Source of the DNA: Pseudoalteromonas luteoviolacea
Lineage (GTDB): Bacteria > Pseudomonadota > Gammaproteobacteria > Enterobacterales > Alteromonadaceae
Reading direction: 5' to 3'
NCBI RefSeq assembly: GCF_021654285.1
Contig: NZ_JAKFZS010000023.1
Span: 39,238-103,237 of the forward strand
Length of the DNA: 64,000 nt
Each line of letters opens with the position of its first letter. The stretch's first letter is position 1. The notes under the pieces were generated by a model. The model made no database searches, was not told where the DNA came from, and saw nothing but the letters and a program-made list of their open reading frames with translations. Made by a program: the position numbers and the translations under genes. Of the stretch, positions 33,580 through 42,819 are shown piece by piece.

Positions 33580-33897
33580 TTAGTCTTTTTTCGAATGTGT
33601 GTCCGTGGCATCCGTTTGATAGCTATGACGAACAGACTCGGCCGCTTTTTTCAACTCATCCACGGACTCTTGCAGCTCGGGGGCTAAGTTATTCATGTTT
33701 TGTTGCTCAGCTTTTTTAAGATTAGTGTGCAACTCATGTACTCTGAGCTCTTCATTCACTTCAGCCTTCACCGAATTAGCAACAGACTTCACGGTTCGGA
33801 TCCAGCGACTAACCGTTCGTATAGCCACCGGTAAACGCTCTGGACCTAATACGATTAAGCCGACAATTAATATGACGACGAGCTCCCACATGCCCAT
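33580..33897 (-). CDS. tatB: Sec-independent translocase subunit TatB
   Basis: A 105-residue single-helix protein that, with TatC, receives twin-arginine signal peptides. Residues 2-21 form the membrane anchor (WELVVILIVGLIVLGPERLP), followed by the amphipathic helix and a charged tail. The E at position 4 (MWELV, equivalent to the TatB glutamate) separates it from TatA. It lies five bases from tatA. Confidence 0.94.
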   Translation of the reverse strand: MGMWELVVILIVGLIVLGPERLPVAIRTVSRWIRTVKSVANSVKAEVNEELRVHELHTNLKKAEQQNMNNLAPELQESVDELKKAAESVRHSYQTDATDTHSKKD

Positions 33898-33902
33898 GTA
33901 AA

Positions 33903-34139
33903 TTAAACCTTTTCTTTATCAGTTTCAGTGCTGGTAGATTTGCTTTGGGTTTGATTTTGAATGGCGTCTTTTGGCTTGTCTGCCTCTGTTTTTTCATCGT
34001 CAGACATGGCTTTTTTAAACCCTTTAACGGCGTTACCTAGGTCTCCACCCATACCACGCAACTTTTTAGTGCCAAAAAGCAATACAATGATTGCAAGAAC
34101 AATTAATAGTTGCCAAATACTGATACCACCTAATCCCAT
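33903..34139 (-). CDS. tatA: Sec-independent translocase subunit TatA
   Basis: A 78-residue protein whose oligomers form the translocation path. It has the short anchor (WQLLIVLAIIVLLFGTKKLR) and the FGTKKLR hinge, an amphipathic helix and a very acidic and polar tail (SDDEKTEADKPKDA). The first gene of the tat block, 63 bp after ubiB. A perfect eight-base stem TTATACGC / GCGTATAA (34180-34198) lies in the gap on the minus strand; without a U-run it may process or modulate the transcript. Confidence 0.95.
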   Translation of the reverse strand: MGLGGISIWQLLIVLAIIVLLFGTKKLRGMGGDLGNAVKGFKKAMSDDEKTEADKPKDAIQNQTQSKSTSTETDKEKV

Positions 34140-34179
34140 AACGACTCCGTTTGCGTCTTATTTGTAATTACTGATTTGA

Positions 34180-34198
34180 TTATACGCCGCGCGTATAA
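34180..34198 (-). promoter_or_regulatory. short inverted repeat between ubiB and tatA
   Basis: TTATACGC (34180-34187) and GCGTATAA (34191-34198) pair across CGC. There is no T-run on either side, so it is unlikely to be a full terminator; a processing site is possible. Confidence 0.3.
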
Positions 34199-34202
34199 AA
34201 TA

Positions 34203-35816
34203 TCACCCTGTTTTACGCCATGCACAAATAAATAGCAAGCTTGCAAAAAGCGCACTACCTAGGCTTGCACCATTTAATTCAGCGATAAAACATAGACCCG
34301 CAATGATCGCAAAAGTGGATGCAGCCATGCCCAACAAAACGCTTTGTATTGTTTGCTTACTTATCGCAGATTGCGGTGCCGGTACTTGATGATGCTGACG
34401 CTTCAAGCTTTGATAAACTAAGTCAGGTAATTCGGGCATTTTTTCAGCCCAAAAAGGTAGATTTTGGTATAACTTTTTGGCCACGGCGAGGGGGCCAACT
34501 TGCTCTTGCACCCAATGTTCTAAGAAGGGTTTTGCGGTTTGCCAAAGGTCGAGTTGCGGATAGAGTTGACGACCCAATCCTTCAACGTATAGCAGGGTTT
34601 TTTGTAACAGCACCAACTGAGGTTGCACTTCCATATTGAAACGCCTTGCTGTATTAAACAGATTGACCAAAACGTGTCCAAATGAAATTTCTGCCAGTGG
34701 CTTATTAAAAATCGGCTCGCACACAGTGCGAATTGCAAACTCAAACTCTTCCACACAGGTGTCTGCTGGCACCCAACCAGAGTCAACATGAAGCTGGGCC
34801 ACTTGGCGATAATCACGATTGAAAAAAGCAATAAAGTTTTCAGCTAAATATCTTTTATCTTCGCGATTTAAAGTACCAACGATACCGCAGTCAATGCCGA
34901 TATATTGTGGGTTTTCAGGGTGTTCATAGGAGACAAAAATATTGCCAGGGTGCATGTCAGCATGGAAAAAGCTGTCTCTGAATACTTGCGTGAAGAAGAC
35001 TTCCACGCCTCGCTCTGCAAGTAGTTTCATATCAGTGCCTTGCGCTTCTAATGTCTCAGTATCAGATACCGGGATACCGTAGATGCGCTCCATCACTAAC
35101 ACGTTTTGTCTTGAGTAATCGCTATAGACTTCTGGAATATATAAGGCTTCAGATCCTTCAAAGTTGCGTCTTAACTGGATAGCGTTGGCGCCTTCTCGCA
35201 TTAAATCGAGCTCATCAAGCAAGGTTTTGCGATATTCGCGTACGACCTCAACAGGCCTTAAACGACGGCTTTCGCTCACCAAGCCTGCAAGTACTTTGGC
35301 AAATTGCTCCATTAAGGACAGATCTGCGAGGATTTGCTTTTCTATGTCCGGACGAATCACTTTCACAACTACGTCTTTTAAGCCCTGTTCAGTTTGCAGC
35401 TGCGCTGTATGAACTTGAGCGATGGAGGCGGAAGCCAGAGGTTGTTGCTCAAAATGCTCGAATAAGTCGCTAATATGTTCAAGCTCTAGTGCGAGCTCGA
35501 TAAGCCGCTGTGCTTTTTCGCCGTCAAATGACGCGACATTGTCTTGTAGCTGTGCCAGCTCTTGTGCCATATCATGAGGTAATAGGTCACGTCGAGTAGA
35601 TAACATTTGGCCGAATTTAACCCACACTGGTCCTAAAGCTTGTAATGCCAGACGTAAACGCGCGCCTTCAGACTTATCTTGGTGTTTATTAGGCAGCCAA
35701 AATAAGCTCTTGCGAAGGTACTTAGCGTACCAAGGTTGCAAATGCTGAGGCAGCAGTTCATCTAGGCCATAGTTTAGAAATGTTTTACCAATATGATATA
35801 GGCGAGCGATGGACAA
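34203..35816 (-). CDS. ubiB: ubiquinone biosynthesis atypical kinase/ATPase UbiB
   Basis: A 537-residue member of the ABC1/ADCK/UbiB family, an atypical protein-kinase-like ATPase needed for coenzyme Q assembly. The KxGQ-type motif is seen in WVKFGQMLSTRRDLLP (about 66-81), followed by the alanine-rich nucleotide loop (PLASASIAQVHTAQLQ) and the catalytic DMHPGN and DCG motifs (HADMHPGNIFV, IGIDCGIVG). Two C-terminal helices (about 490-530) anchor it in the membrane. The gene is 16 bp downstream of ubiJ. The direct role, kinase or ATPase acting on lipids, is not settled. Confidence 0.95.
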   Translation of the reverse strand: MSIARLYHIGKTFLNYGLDELLPQHLQPWYAKYLRKSLFWLPNKHQDKSEGARLRLALQALGPVWVKFGQMLSTRRDLLPHDMAQELAQLQDNVASFDGEKAQRLIELALELEHISDLFEHFEQQPLASASIAQVHTAQLQTEQGLKDVVVKVIRPDIEKQILADLSLMEQFAKVLAGLVSESRRLRPVEVVREYRKTLLDELDLMREGANAIQLRRNFEGSEALYIPEVYSDYSRQNVLVMERIYGIPVSDTETLEAQGTDMKLLAERGVEVFFTQVFRDSFFHADMHPGNIFVSYEHPENPQYIGIDCGIVGTLNREDKRYLAENFIAFFNRDYRQVAQLHVDSGWVPADTCVEEFEFAIRTVCEPIFNKPLAEISFGHVLVNLFNTARRFNMEVQPQLVLLQKTLLYVEGLGRQLYPQLDLWQTAKPFLEHWVQEQVGPLAVAKKLYQNLPFWAEKMPELPDLVYQSLKRQHHQVPAPQSAISKQTIQSVLLGMAASTFAIIAGLCFIAELNGASLGSALFASLLFICAWRKTG

Positions 35817-35832
35817 TTCCTGCTCCTTAAAG

Positions 35833-36432
35833 TCAGTCTGTTAGTGCATTAATGCGTTGTTCTAGCGCAGCCAATTGCGATGAAAGGGCTCTGGTTTGTG
35901 TTTTAAACTGCTGTAGCTCCAGAGGGTGAATGGTGACGTTGAGCTCATCTTGACACAGTTGAGTCATGACTTGCTGATATGACTTTTTATGCTGTTGGGC
36001 TTTGTTGTTACACGCTTTTACGCTACTCACTAAGTGTTCAGCGCCAGCATCACCAAGGTAGCGGGATAAGTGCTCAGCCCAATCGATATCTAAATTGCCA
36101 AATGCTTTGCTGTAAAGCTGTGCAAGGTGAAGGTCGCCCTCCAAATCCAATTTGCCACTGCGGATCAATCTCGTCAATTGACTCGGGTCTTTCAATTCAC
36201 CTAAGCAATCGACAGAAGTGGCGATGTGGCAATCAGCATCATCATGATAGTTGCCATATACGAAGCAGTATTCACCATTATAGTGAAGTGCGCAGGATAA
36301 GTTTAAATCAGTCAATGTGAGCGCCAGTACTTTATGTGCAGCGCCTTGCAGATCTGCAGCAAGGTTTGGCTCAAGAGTTAAGAGACGATTTACAGCTTGC
36401 TCGGCGACGGCCGTTAAAACAGATACCCACAT
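35833..36432 (-). CDS. ubiJ: ubiquinone biosynthesis accessory factor UbiJ
   Basis: A 199-residue protein with an N-terminal SCP2-type lipid-binding domain (about 10-115, including CHIATSVDCLGELKDPSQLT) and a C-terminal predicted coiled-coil. UbiJ binds quinone intermediates and with UbiK organises the cytosolic ubiquinone complex. Its place between ubiE and ubiB is the standard gammaproteobacterial order. The short 3-prime part (ALSSQLAALEQRINALTD) is a coiled coil. The start ATG 36432 lies 20 bp from the ubiE stop. Confidence 0.9.
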   Translation of the reverse strand: MWVSVLTAVAEQAVNRLLTLEPNLAADLQGAAHKVLALTLTDLNLSCALHYNGEYCFVYGNYHDDADCHIATSVDCLGELKDPSQLTRLIRSGKLDLEGDLHLAQLYSKAFGNLDIDWAEHLSRYLGDAGAEHLVSSVKACNNKAQQHKKSYQQVMTQLCQDELNVTIHPLELQQFKTQTRALSSQLAALEQRINALTD

Positions 36433-36452
36433 AAACTTACCCTTTACTTGTG

Positions 36453-37208
36453 TTAGTACTTGAACCCTCTATGCAGCGCAACAATGCCGCCAGTGAAGTT
36501 TTGATAGCTTGTTTGCTCAAACCCTGCGTTTTCCATCATGCCCTTTAAAGTTTCTTGGTCTGGGTGCATGCGGATTGATTCTGCTAAGTAGCGGTAAGAT
36601 TCACTGTCATTCGCTACAAACTTGCCGACGTTTGGCAAAATATTAAATGAGTAGAAGTCATAAAGTTTAGATAACGCTTCGTTATCCGTTTTAGAGAATT
36701 CTAACACCAACAATCGACCACCTGGTTTTAGAACTCGGTACATTGAACGCAATGCTTCGTCTTTGTCTGTGACGTTACGTAATCCAAATGCGATAGTAAT
36801 AACATCTAAGCTGTTATCTGGAAATGGCAACGCTTGGGCGTTCATTTGCACGTATTCAATGTTATTAACCAAACCGAGGTCACGTAGCTTATCGCGGCCA
36901 ACTTTCAGCATTGAATCATTGATATCGCCAAGGATCACTTGACCGGTATCGCCAACAAGTTGGCTGAACTTTGCTGTCAGATCACCTGTACCACCTGCCA
37001 AATCCAATACGCGATGACCTTTTCGAACCCCAGCACACGCTACGGTTTGACGTTTCCAAAGACGATGTATGCCAAAGGATAAAAAGTCATTCATGATGTC
37101 GTATTTGGCTGCGACAGAGTGAAAAACATCTGCAACCAGAGACTCTTTTTGAGTGGACTCTACGGTTTTATAACCAAAGTGGGTGGTATCGCGATTTTCT
37201 TCTTTCAT
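36453..37208 (-). CDS. ubiE: demethylmenaquinone/ubiquinone C-methyltransferase UbiE
   Basis: A 251-residue SAM-dependent methyltransferase that adds the C-2 methyl group in ubiquinone and menaquinone synthesis. Family motifs are THFGYKTV and YDIMNDFLSFGIHRLWK, the SAM-binding VLDLAGGTGDLT, and AFGLRNVTD with the C-terminal GIVALHRGFKY. It is the first gene of the ubiE-ubiJ-ubiB-tat run, so its promoter is in 37209-37314. Length and motifs are complete. Confidence 0.96.
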   Translation of the reverse strand: MKEENRDTTHFGYKTVESTQKESLVADVFHSVAAKYDIMNDFLSFGIHRLWKRQTVACAGVRKGHRVLDLAGGTGDLTAKFSQLVGDTGQVILGDINDSMLKVGRDKLRDLGLVNNIEYVQMNAQALPFPDNSLDVITIAFGLRNVTDKDEALRSMYRVLKPGGRLLVLEFSKTDNEALSKLYDFYSFNILPNVGKFVANDSESYRYLAESIRMHPDQETLKGMMENAGFEQTSYQNFTGGIVALHRGFKY

Positions 37209-37314
37209 GTTGGCCTTGGTGACACAGTTTAGATGGGTATAGTGTACTTGATTGCGACACTTAGGTGCAATTTATAGTGCGCGTTAATCGTAAAATTTTA
37301 TCGCACAAAAGCGC

Positions 37315-38322
37315 TTATAGGGCGCCAGAAATATAACAGTCGCGTCCTAACGCATGTGCCTTTTGCGCGGCAAACGAAGCTTGGCTGGCTAATTCGTTAA
37401 AATCTCGTTCTGATTGTCTTTTGGCAATACCGATAGCCAGTTGGATGTCTGGAAATTGTACATTGCCTTTATTGCTAATGAATTTGAGTTTTTCAACGCC
37501 CTTACGGATTTTTTCAGCGATAACTTTGGCTGTTTCAGGTTCAATATCAGCCAGTAAAATGGTGAATTCCTGCTTGCCCGTACGACCCGGTACACCGCTT
37601 TCTAATACATATTTTTTGATCTTATGCGCAACCCGTTGCAAAACGGTCTCGCCAATCATGTCACCGAATCGTTCACTAAAATCACTGAGGTTATCTACTT
37701 GAATGGAAATTGCACACAACATCTTTTCCTGATCTAACCAAAGCTGAGTTTTTTGATTTAGGTAGTGTCTTTTGTAAAGACCTGTGTGGGGATCAATCAA
37801 ACGTTGCTTTCGTATTTTATTGAGCACCATATACTGCTGACTTTGGCTGGCTCTGGCTTTTTGTAAGCTTTGCTTAAAGCGCTGTTGTTGCTCTATATAG
37901 CGCTCTGTTTGCTGAGTTAGTTCACCAAGCGCCTTTTTGCTTTTGGCAATATCTTGCGAGTCTAACTCACTGTGGCATTTACGAATACTCTGCGTGAATT
38001 TTGTGATGCTATGGTGCGAGCGTGAGGAGGACGCAGATAATTCATCGATGACATTGTCGACTTCTTTTAATACCGCTAGCTCTTCTTGATGTTCTGTGTA
38101 GATAAACTCAAAGTACAGTTGCTCAATGTAGACGGTGTCAATGGCAACATTACTACGAAGATCTCTTTCTAAACGTGTCGTTAATGCGTCGTTAGTCCGA
38201 CTGATGAAAGTATAAGCGACTTGATAATTTAATGGTGTAGGGGGCAGTGCGTGCAGTTCCAGAAAATGACAAACCTTGGTCATTTTTTCTTGGGCTATTG
38301 CCATTGGATCATGGAACGTCAT
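37315..38322 (-). CDS. degenerate GGDEF-domain protein
   Basis: A 335-residue cytosolic protein. The N-terminal 140 residues are helical and have no named domain that I recognise; a coiled coil (AKSKKALGELTQQTERYIEQ) joins it to the GGDEF fold at the C-terminus. The signature reads RTGKQEF, with Lys and Gln for the second Gly and first acidic residue of GG(D/E)EF, so cyclase activity is unlikely; it may bind GTP or c-di-GMP or act as an effector. Its gene is upstream of ubiE with no shared transcript evidence. Neighbouring active cyclases make c-di-GMP sensing plausible. Confidence 0.75.
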   Translation of the reverse strand: MTFHDPMAIAQEKMTKVCHFLELHALPPTPLNYQVAYTFISRTNDALTTRLERDLRSNVAIDTVYIEQLYFEFIYTEHQEELAVLKEVDNVIDELSASSSRSHHSITKFTQSIRKCHSELDSQDIAKSKKALGELTQQTERYIEQQQRFKQSLQKARASQSQQYMVLNKIRKQRLIDPHTGLYKRHYLNQKTQLWLDQEKMLCAISIQVDNLSDFSERFGDMIGETVLQRVAHKIKKYVLESGVPGRTGKQEFTILLADIEPETAKVIAEKIRKGVEKLKFISNKGNVQFPDIQLAIGIAKRQSERDFNELASQASFAAQKAHALGRDCYISGAL

Positions 38323-38631
38323 CTACTTCTTTACCACACATTAAAGTTAATCTTGAAGCCTTAACGTCCTTTGGCACAAGTCATGATTTCATCCTATTTG
38401 AAGCCCCGCTACATTAATCGTAATCGTGACTTTTTGAAAGTAAAATTTGCCCTTTTAATGGTAAAAAGTTACCCAATTTATTCTATTAGGCGAATTTATC
38501 GACAACTTTGTCCTTTGAATATGTGGTGTCGTATCGATGATCGCATTTGCATGATGTTTGGTCGATTATACTTGCATATAGACAAGTGCCTTCGTTAAGG
38601 TGCATACCCCAGCGAAAGTTAAGGAACCTCA
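38323..38631. other. intergenic region between divergent genes
   Basis: The region between the degenerate GGDEF gene (minus) and the DUF885 gene (plus). A 75-codon frame here (38371-38598) lacks a ribosome-binding site and family features and was discounted. It should hold both promoters; no clear operator is seen. Confidence 0.4.
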
Positions 38632-40398
38632 GTGTTGAACGCCGTTTTTAAACCTATTAGTGCCATTGCTTTGGTACTCAGTTTGTCTGCGTGCCAGATG
38701 ACCCAGAATAATCCCGATCAGGCCTTTGTGGCGTTGTCTAAAAAAGTGATGACCTTTCGTGCCGATATTAGCACCAATCATACCAAGTCACTAGACGCGC
38801 TATTTTTGTTGCCTGATATGTCTCCAGCGCACTTAGCACGCGAAAATCAGCGCCGTTTAGCACTACTGGATAAGTTTGATGCGATAGACACAACACAATT
38901 AAGCGCAGAGAATCAAATTAACTTCGCAATTTTGCGTGCTCAAGTACAGAATAAAGTCGATAAATATCATTTCAAACATCATTATGTACCACTGTTGTCG
39001 GAATCTGGATTCCATACAGACATGTCATTTAAAATCCGTGAGCATGACTTTTCTACACAGCAGGGTTATCAACAATTGATAGCTCAGATTAAGCAGCTAC
39101 CACGATATTTTTCGCAGCAGATGGACTGGATGCGAAAGGGCATGGCAATTGGGTTGACCCAACCGCAAGTTGTACTGCAGGGGTTCGAATCATCGATAGA
39201 GGCGTATATCGCCATTGATGATGTTGAGCGTTCGCCATTTTATGCACCGTTTAAGACGAATCAGGCGGGCATATCAGATGATGCTTTTAGCAAGCTTCAG
39301 CAACAAGCTAAGCAAGCGATAGCCAATTATGCTCACCCAGCTTATCAAAGTTACTTAGATTTTTTCGTCAATGAATACCGACCAGCGGCAAAAAAAGACA
39401 TTGCTTGGTCAAGTACACCCAATGGTGAAGCATTTTATATCAATCGTGCCAAGCATTTCACGACAACCGATATGACGCCTAAGCAAATCCATGAATTAGG
39501 TTTGCAGGAGGTGGCGCGTATTCGTAGTGAGATGAACACCATCATCGAACAGGTAGGCTTTGAAGGTACTTTTGCTGAGTTCGTCGAATTTTTGCGTACC
39601 GATCCGCAGTTTTATGCAAAGACACCTGAAGAGTTGCTCAAAGAGGCATCATTTATCGCCAAGAAGATGGACGCTAAGCTACCACAGTTCTTTTATGTGT
39701 CTACTTTACCTAGAGTCCCTTATGGCGTAGCCCCAGTGCCTGATAGTATCGCACCTAAGTACACCACTGGAAGATACTTACCGCCATCCAAAGAGACAGA
39801 TCCTGGCTATTATTGGGTAAATACTTATGCGCTTGATAAAAGGCCTCTCTATGTTTTAGAGGCATTGACCTTGCACGAAGGGGTGCCGGGTCATCATTTA
39901 CAAATTGCCATAAATGACGAGTTCACACATTTACCTGAGTATCGCAATGAATATATCTCAGCATTTGGCGAAGGGTGGGGGTTATATGCTGAATATTTAG
40001 GTCTGGAAGCTGGTTTTTACCAAGACCCATATAGTAATTTCGGTCGACTTACTTATGAAATGTGGCGTGCAGCGCGTTTAGTTGTGGACACAGGTATGCA
40101 TATGTTTGGTTGGAGTCGCGATCAGGCGATGCAATTTATGCAAGATAATACAGCATTGTCTCTACACAACGTTAAAACAGAAACTGATCGATACATTTCT
40201 TGGCCTGGTCAAGCGCTGTCATACAAGATTGGTGAGCTGACAATCCGACGCTTGCGTGTAGAAGCTGAGCAGGCGCTGGGTGAGCAGTTTAATATTCGTG
40301 AATTTCACCACCAGATACTGAAAAATGGATCTGTTCCGCTATTTGTACTTGAAGCGCAAATCGCGCAATATATCGAACAAGCGCAAAAGCAAAAGTAA
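38632..40398 (+). CDS. DUF885-family lipoprotein, putative zinc-dependent peptidase
   Basis: A 588-residue exported lipoprotein. The signal peptide ends in a lipobox LSAC (Cys21). HEGVPGHH (about 415-422) is the DUF885 motif, which resembles the HExxH of thermolysin-like and M32-related peptidases, followed by a glutamate in AFGEGWGLYAEYLG. The rest is largely helical. The GTG start follows AAGGAA (38621-38626). It probably acts in the periplasm, on peptides or cell-wall fragments, but no activity is established for the family. It is monocistronic and ends in a terminator. Confidence 0.8.
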   Translation: MLNAVFKPISAIALVLSLSACQMTQNNPDQAFVALSKKVMTFRADISTNHTKSLDALFLLPDMSPAHLARENQRRLALLDKFDAIDTTQLSAENQINFAILRAQVQNKVDKYHFKHHYVPLLSESGFHTDMSFKIREHDFSTQQGYQQLIAQIKQLPRYFSQQMDWMRKGMAIGLTQPQVVLQGFESSIEAYIAIDDVERSPFYAPFKTNQAGISDDAFSKLQQQAKQAIANYAHPAYQSYLDFFVNEYRPAAKKDIAWSSTPNGEAFYINRAKHFTTTDMTPKQIHELGLQEVARIRSEMNTIIEQVGFEGTFAEFVEFLRTDPQFYAKTPEELLKEASFIAKKMDAKLPQFFYVSTLPRVPYGVAPVPDSIAPKYTTGRYLPPSKETDPGYYWVNTYALDKRPLYVLEALTLHEGVPGHHLQIAINDEFTHLPEYRNEYISAFGEGWGLYAEYLGLEAGFYQDPYSNFGRLTYEMWRAARLVVDTGMHMFGWSRDQAMQFMQDNTALSLHNVKTETDRYISWPGQALSYKIGELTIRRLRVEAEQALGEQFNIREFHHQILKNGSVPLFVLEAQIAQYIEQAQKQK

Positions 40399-40406
40399 AA
40401 TAACAG

Positions 40407-40430
40407 AGGCCGCTATAAAGCGGCCTTTTT
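40407..40430 (+). terminator. terminator of the DUF885 gene
   Basis: Eight-base stem AGGCCGCT / AGCGGCCT with loop ATAA, followed by a T-run. It may also serve mtnK, which ends at 40433 on the other strand. Confidence 0.88.
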
Positions 40431-40432
40431 AA

Positions 40433-41635
40433 TTAGTGCACAAAGCTGATAATCAGCTGATAAAAGTCATCGGTTGAGTGGCAACTTTTGGCATTTAAAA
40501 TCAGTTGCTCGCCAAGAAGCAACGTTTGCTTCTGTACAGCTAAGCGCTTTGCATCATCTTCAATCTCATCAATATCTGCCACATGTGCCAATCCGATGGT
40601 GCGACGGATCAGTTCAGTACCGCAATATCCCATTGTATCTTGCAGCACCGCTTGTAAAAATTGTTCGGCATAGCCGGGTGCTTGAAGCGCTAAATCGCGG
40701 GTCTGTGTGCTGGCCAGTGTTAACCACTGCTGCTCGAAAGCTTGTAGGCAGGTGGAAATCGTGTGTAATAAATAAGAATGTAAATCACGTCGTTTGGGGA
40801 TTTCTGAAACACGGCCATTTTGAGCACAATAGTTGAGTAGTAAATTACCGATAAAAGAGCCTAAATCGAAGCCAATTGGACCGAAAAAGCCAAATTCAGG
40901 GTCGATAAATTTAGTCTCTGTTGGTGACACAAATAGGCTGCCAGTATGGACGTCGCCGTGCAGTAGGGTTTGTGGTGATGAAAAGAACTTACTTTTCAAT
41001 TGCGCAACGTGAATTAACAAGGCGGTATTGTCTCTCAGCAGAGATACTTGCTCTTCTAATGCCGCTGGGTAGTGATTACGTTCATGTGCTCGATAAGGGT
41101 CATCGAAAAATAAGTCTTCAGTGATGGAGCACAGTTCAGGGTTGGTGAACTCTTGTACCAATGCCTTTTTTTCTGCAGCAGATAAATAAAAGTCTGAGTA
41201 GAAAAAGCTGGTTTTTGCCAAGTAAGTTGCGACGTGCGTACCCAGGTATTTGAACGTGTTCCCTTGATTCAGCTCACCTCGTAAAATCGCCATATCACCC
41301 AAGTCTTCCAATATGGTGACAGCGAGCTCACTATTATGATGTAAAACTTGCGCGGTGTGCTCAGGGCAAACATCACCATGCTTTTTCAATACGCTGGCTT
41401 CAATTCTGGCTCTGTCCAATGTCAGTGGCCAACTTTCACCGACACAGCGAGCATACGGCAGTGCTTGCTTCAAAATAACACTGCGCTTTTCTGTATCTTT
41501 AACTCGGAAGACTAAATTGAGATTACCATCCCCAAACTCATAGCAAGATAATTCTGCATTAGCTGGAAAAAATTGCCCCAGTTCTTGGACGTAACTTAAG
41601 GCCGTGTCGTTATTAAAGGCAACGTATTTGCTCAC
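40433..41635 (-). CDS. mtnK: 5-methylthioribose kinase
   Basis: A 400-residue kinase that phosphorylates 5-methylthioribose to its 1-phosphate in methionine salvage. It has the choline/aminoglycoside-kinase fold: ATP-binding N-lobe (FGDGNLNLVFRV, VILKQA) and catalytic HGDVHTGSLFV with DPEFGFFGPIGFDLGS. Its presence indicates the two-step nucleosidase-kinase route (MtnN then MtnK), rather than the one-step phosphorylase MtnP; mtnN is not in the window. It is divergent from mtnA, with a MetJ-type operator in between (41682-41713). Confidence 0.93.
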   Translation of the reverse strand: MSKYVAFNNDTALSYVQELGQFFPANAELSCYEFGDGNLNLVFRVKDTEKRSVILKQALPYARCVGESWPLTLDRARIEASVLKKHGDVCPEHTAQVLHHNSELAVTILEDLGDMAILRGELNQGNTFKYLGTHVATYLAKTSFFYSDFYLSAAEKKALVQEFTNPELCSITEDLFFDDPYRAHERNHYPAALEEQVSLLRDNTALLIHVAQLKSKFFSSPQTLLHGDVHTGSLFVSPTETKFIDPEFGFFGPIGFDLGSFIGNLLLNYCAQNGRVSEIPKRRDLHSYLLHTISTCLQAFEQQWLTLASTQTRDLALQAPGYAEQFLQAVLQDTMGYCGTELIRRTIGLAHVADIDEIEDDAKRLAVQKQTLLLGEQLILNAKSCHSTDDFYQLIISFVH

Positions 41636-41681
41636 TGTTATTCACCAAAAATTAAAGTAACTTTTAGCATTCTATATTTTT

Positions 41682-41713
41682 AAATGTTTAGATGTCTATA
41701 CATCTTTAGTTCT
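41682..41713. promoter_or_regulatory. MetJ-type operator between mtnK and mtnA
   Basis: Four contiguous eight-base boxes: AAATGTTT, AGATGTCT, ATACATCT, TTAGTTCT. Against the MetJ box AGACGTCT they match at 5, 7, 6 and 4 positions. Tandem boxes in register are the hallmark of MetJ operators. It lies in the 124-bp gap between divergent salvage genes and could repress both when SAM is plentiful. Confidence 0.7.
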
Positions 41714-41759
41714 TTATGTAGAATGAGCAGTAATTACAACTGTACACCCTTTAATCAAC

Positions 41760-42767
41760 ATGAAAGATTTGATCGCTCAAAGTTTGAAATACCAAGATGG
41801 AAAAGTGCAGGTACTTGACCAATATTTGTTGCCGCATCAAGAAGTTTGGCATGTCTGTAACACTGTCAGTGAAATGCAGGCTCTCATTAATAACTTACAA
41901 GTGCGGGGCGCGCCTTTAATTGGCTTAGCTGCGACTTTGTTGGTTGCTTATCTCGCCGAGCAGGGCAGTTCCCGAGAAGACTTATGTCATGCGATAGACG
42001 TCTTAGAAGCCACGCGTCCAACGGCGGTAAATTTAAAACACTGTATGGACAGGCTCCGCGCGGTGCTACATAGCGAACAAAAGATTACCGAAGTGATCAC
42101 AGTTGCTGAGCAACTATTCGAAGAAGACATCGCTTTGTGCGCTCGAATTGCAGAGCATGGGGTGGACCTAGTGGATGCTGGCGATAATATCCTGACCCAT
42201 TGTAATACGGGGGCGCTAGCCACAGCAGGTATTGGCACGGCGCTTGGTGTGATTTACCAAGCGATGCAGCGTCATGGTGATATCCATGTCTGGGTAGATG
42301 AAACGCGTCCTTTATTGCAAGGTGGGCGTTTAACTGCGTATGAACTGGCACGATGGCAGATCCCCTACACTTTGCTATGCGATAGTATGGCCGCATCATT
42401 AATGGCTGCGGGCAAGGTCGACAAGATATTTGTTGGTGCCGATAGAGTCGCGGCAAACGGTGATTTTGCGAATAAAGTGGGCACGTATAATTTGGCTGTG
42501 TTAGCACATTTCCATAATGTGCCTTTTTATGTTGTGGCACCTAAAACCACCTTTGATCCGGCCTGTGCTAGCGGCCAAGATATTGAAATAGAACAACGCA
42601 GTGCGGGTGAGGTGACGGGAGTGAGTGGCAGTTTTGGTGAATGCCAGTGGGCACCTTCTGAGGCTGAAGTGTATAACCCTGCTTTTGATGTAACGCCAGC
42701 AAAGTTAGTTACTGGGTGGGTGTTTGATAGTGGTGTTTACACCACACCGGAATTTACTAATTTGTAA
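41760..42767 (+). CDS. mtnA: 5-methylthioribose-1-phosphate isomerase
   Basis: A 335-residue enzyme that isomerises methylthioribose-1-phosphate to the ribulose form. It belongs to the eIF-2B/MtnA family. Visible are the N-terminal segment QVRGAPLIG (LQVRGAPLIGLAATLL), the cysteine site HCNTGALATAGIGTALGV, the DETRPLLQGGRLTAYEL segment and the GADRVAANGDFANKVGT motif with catalytic aspartate. Divergent from mtnK. Complete length for the family (about 340-370). Confidence 0.95.
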   Translation: MKDLIAQSLKYQDGKVQVLDQYLLPHQEVWHVCNTVSEMQALINNLQVRGAPLIGLAATLLVAYLAEQGSSREDLCHAIDVLEATRPTAVNLKHCMDRLRAVLHSEQKITEVITVAEQLFEEDIALCARIAEHGVDLVDAGDNILTHCNTGALATAGIGTALGVIYQAMQRHGDIHVWVDETRPLLQGGRLTAYELARWQIPYTLLCDSMAASLMAAGKVDKIFVGADRVAANGDFANKVGTYNLAVLAHFHNVPFYVVAPKTTFDPACASGQDIEIEQRSAGEVTGVSGSFGECQWAPSEAEVYNPAFDVTPAKLVTGWVFDSGVYTTPEFTNL

Positions 42768-42773
42768 TGATGG

Positions 42774-42799
42774 CAGCAGGCATGGGCAGTCGCCTGCTG
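42774..42799. terminator. putative terminator between mtnA and mtnD
   Basis: CAGCAGGC (42774-42781) pairs with GCCTGCTG (42792-42799) across a ten-base loop. There is no strong T-run, so terminator strength is uncertain. The two genes are convergent here. Confidence 0.45.
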
Positions 42800-42819
42800 T
42801 ATAATTTGCGAATAAGGGG

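Noticed and set aside
38371..38598. 75-residue plus-strand frame in the divergent gap
   Set aside because: Odd composition, no ribosome-binding site, lies in the likely promoter region.
41636..41759. A SAM riboswitch before mtnA or mtnK
   Set aside because: The gap is too short and shows MetJ-type boxes instead of a riboswitch core.
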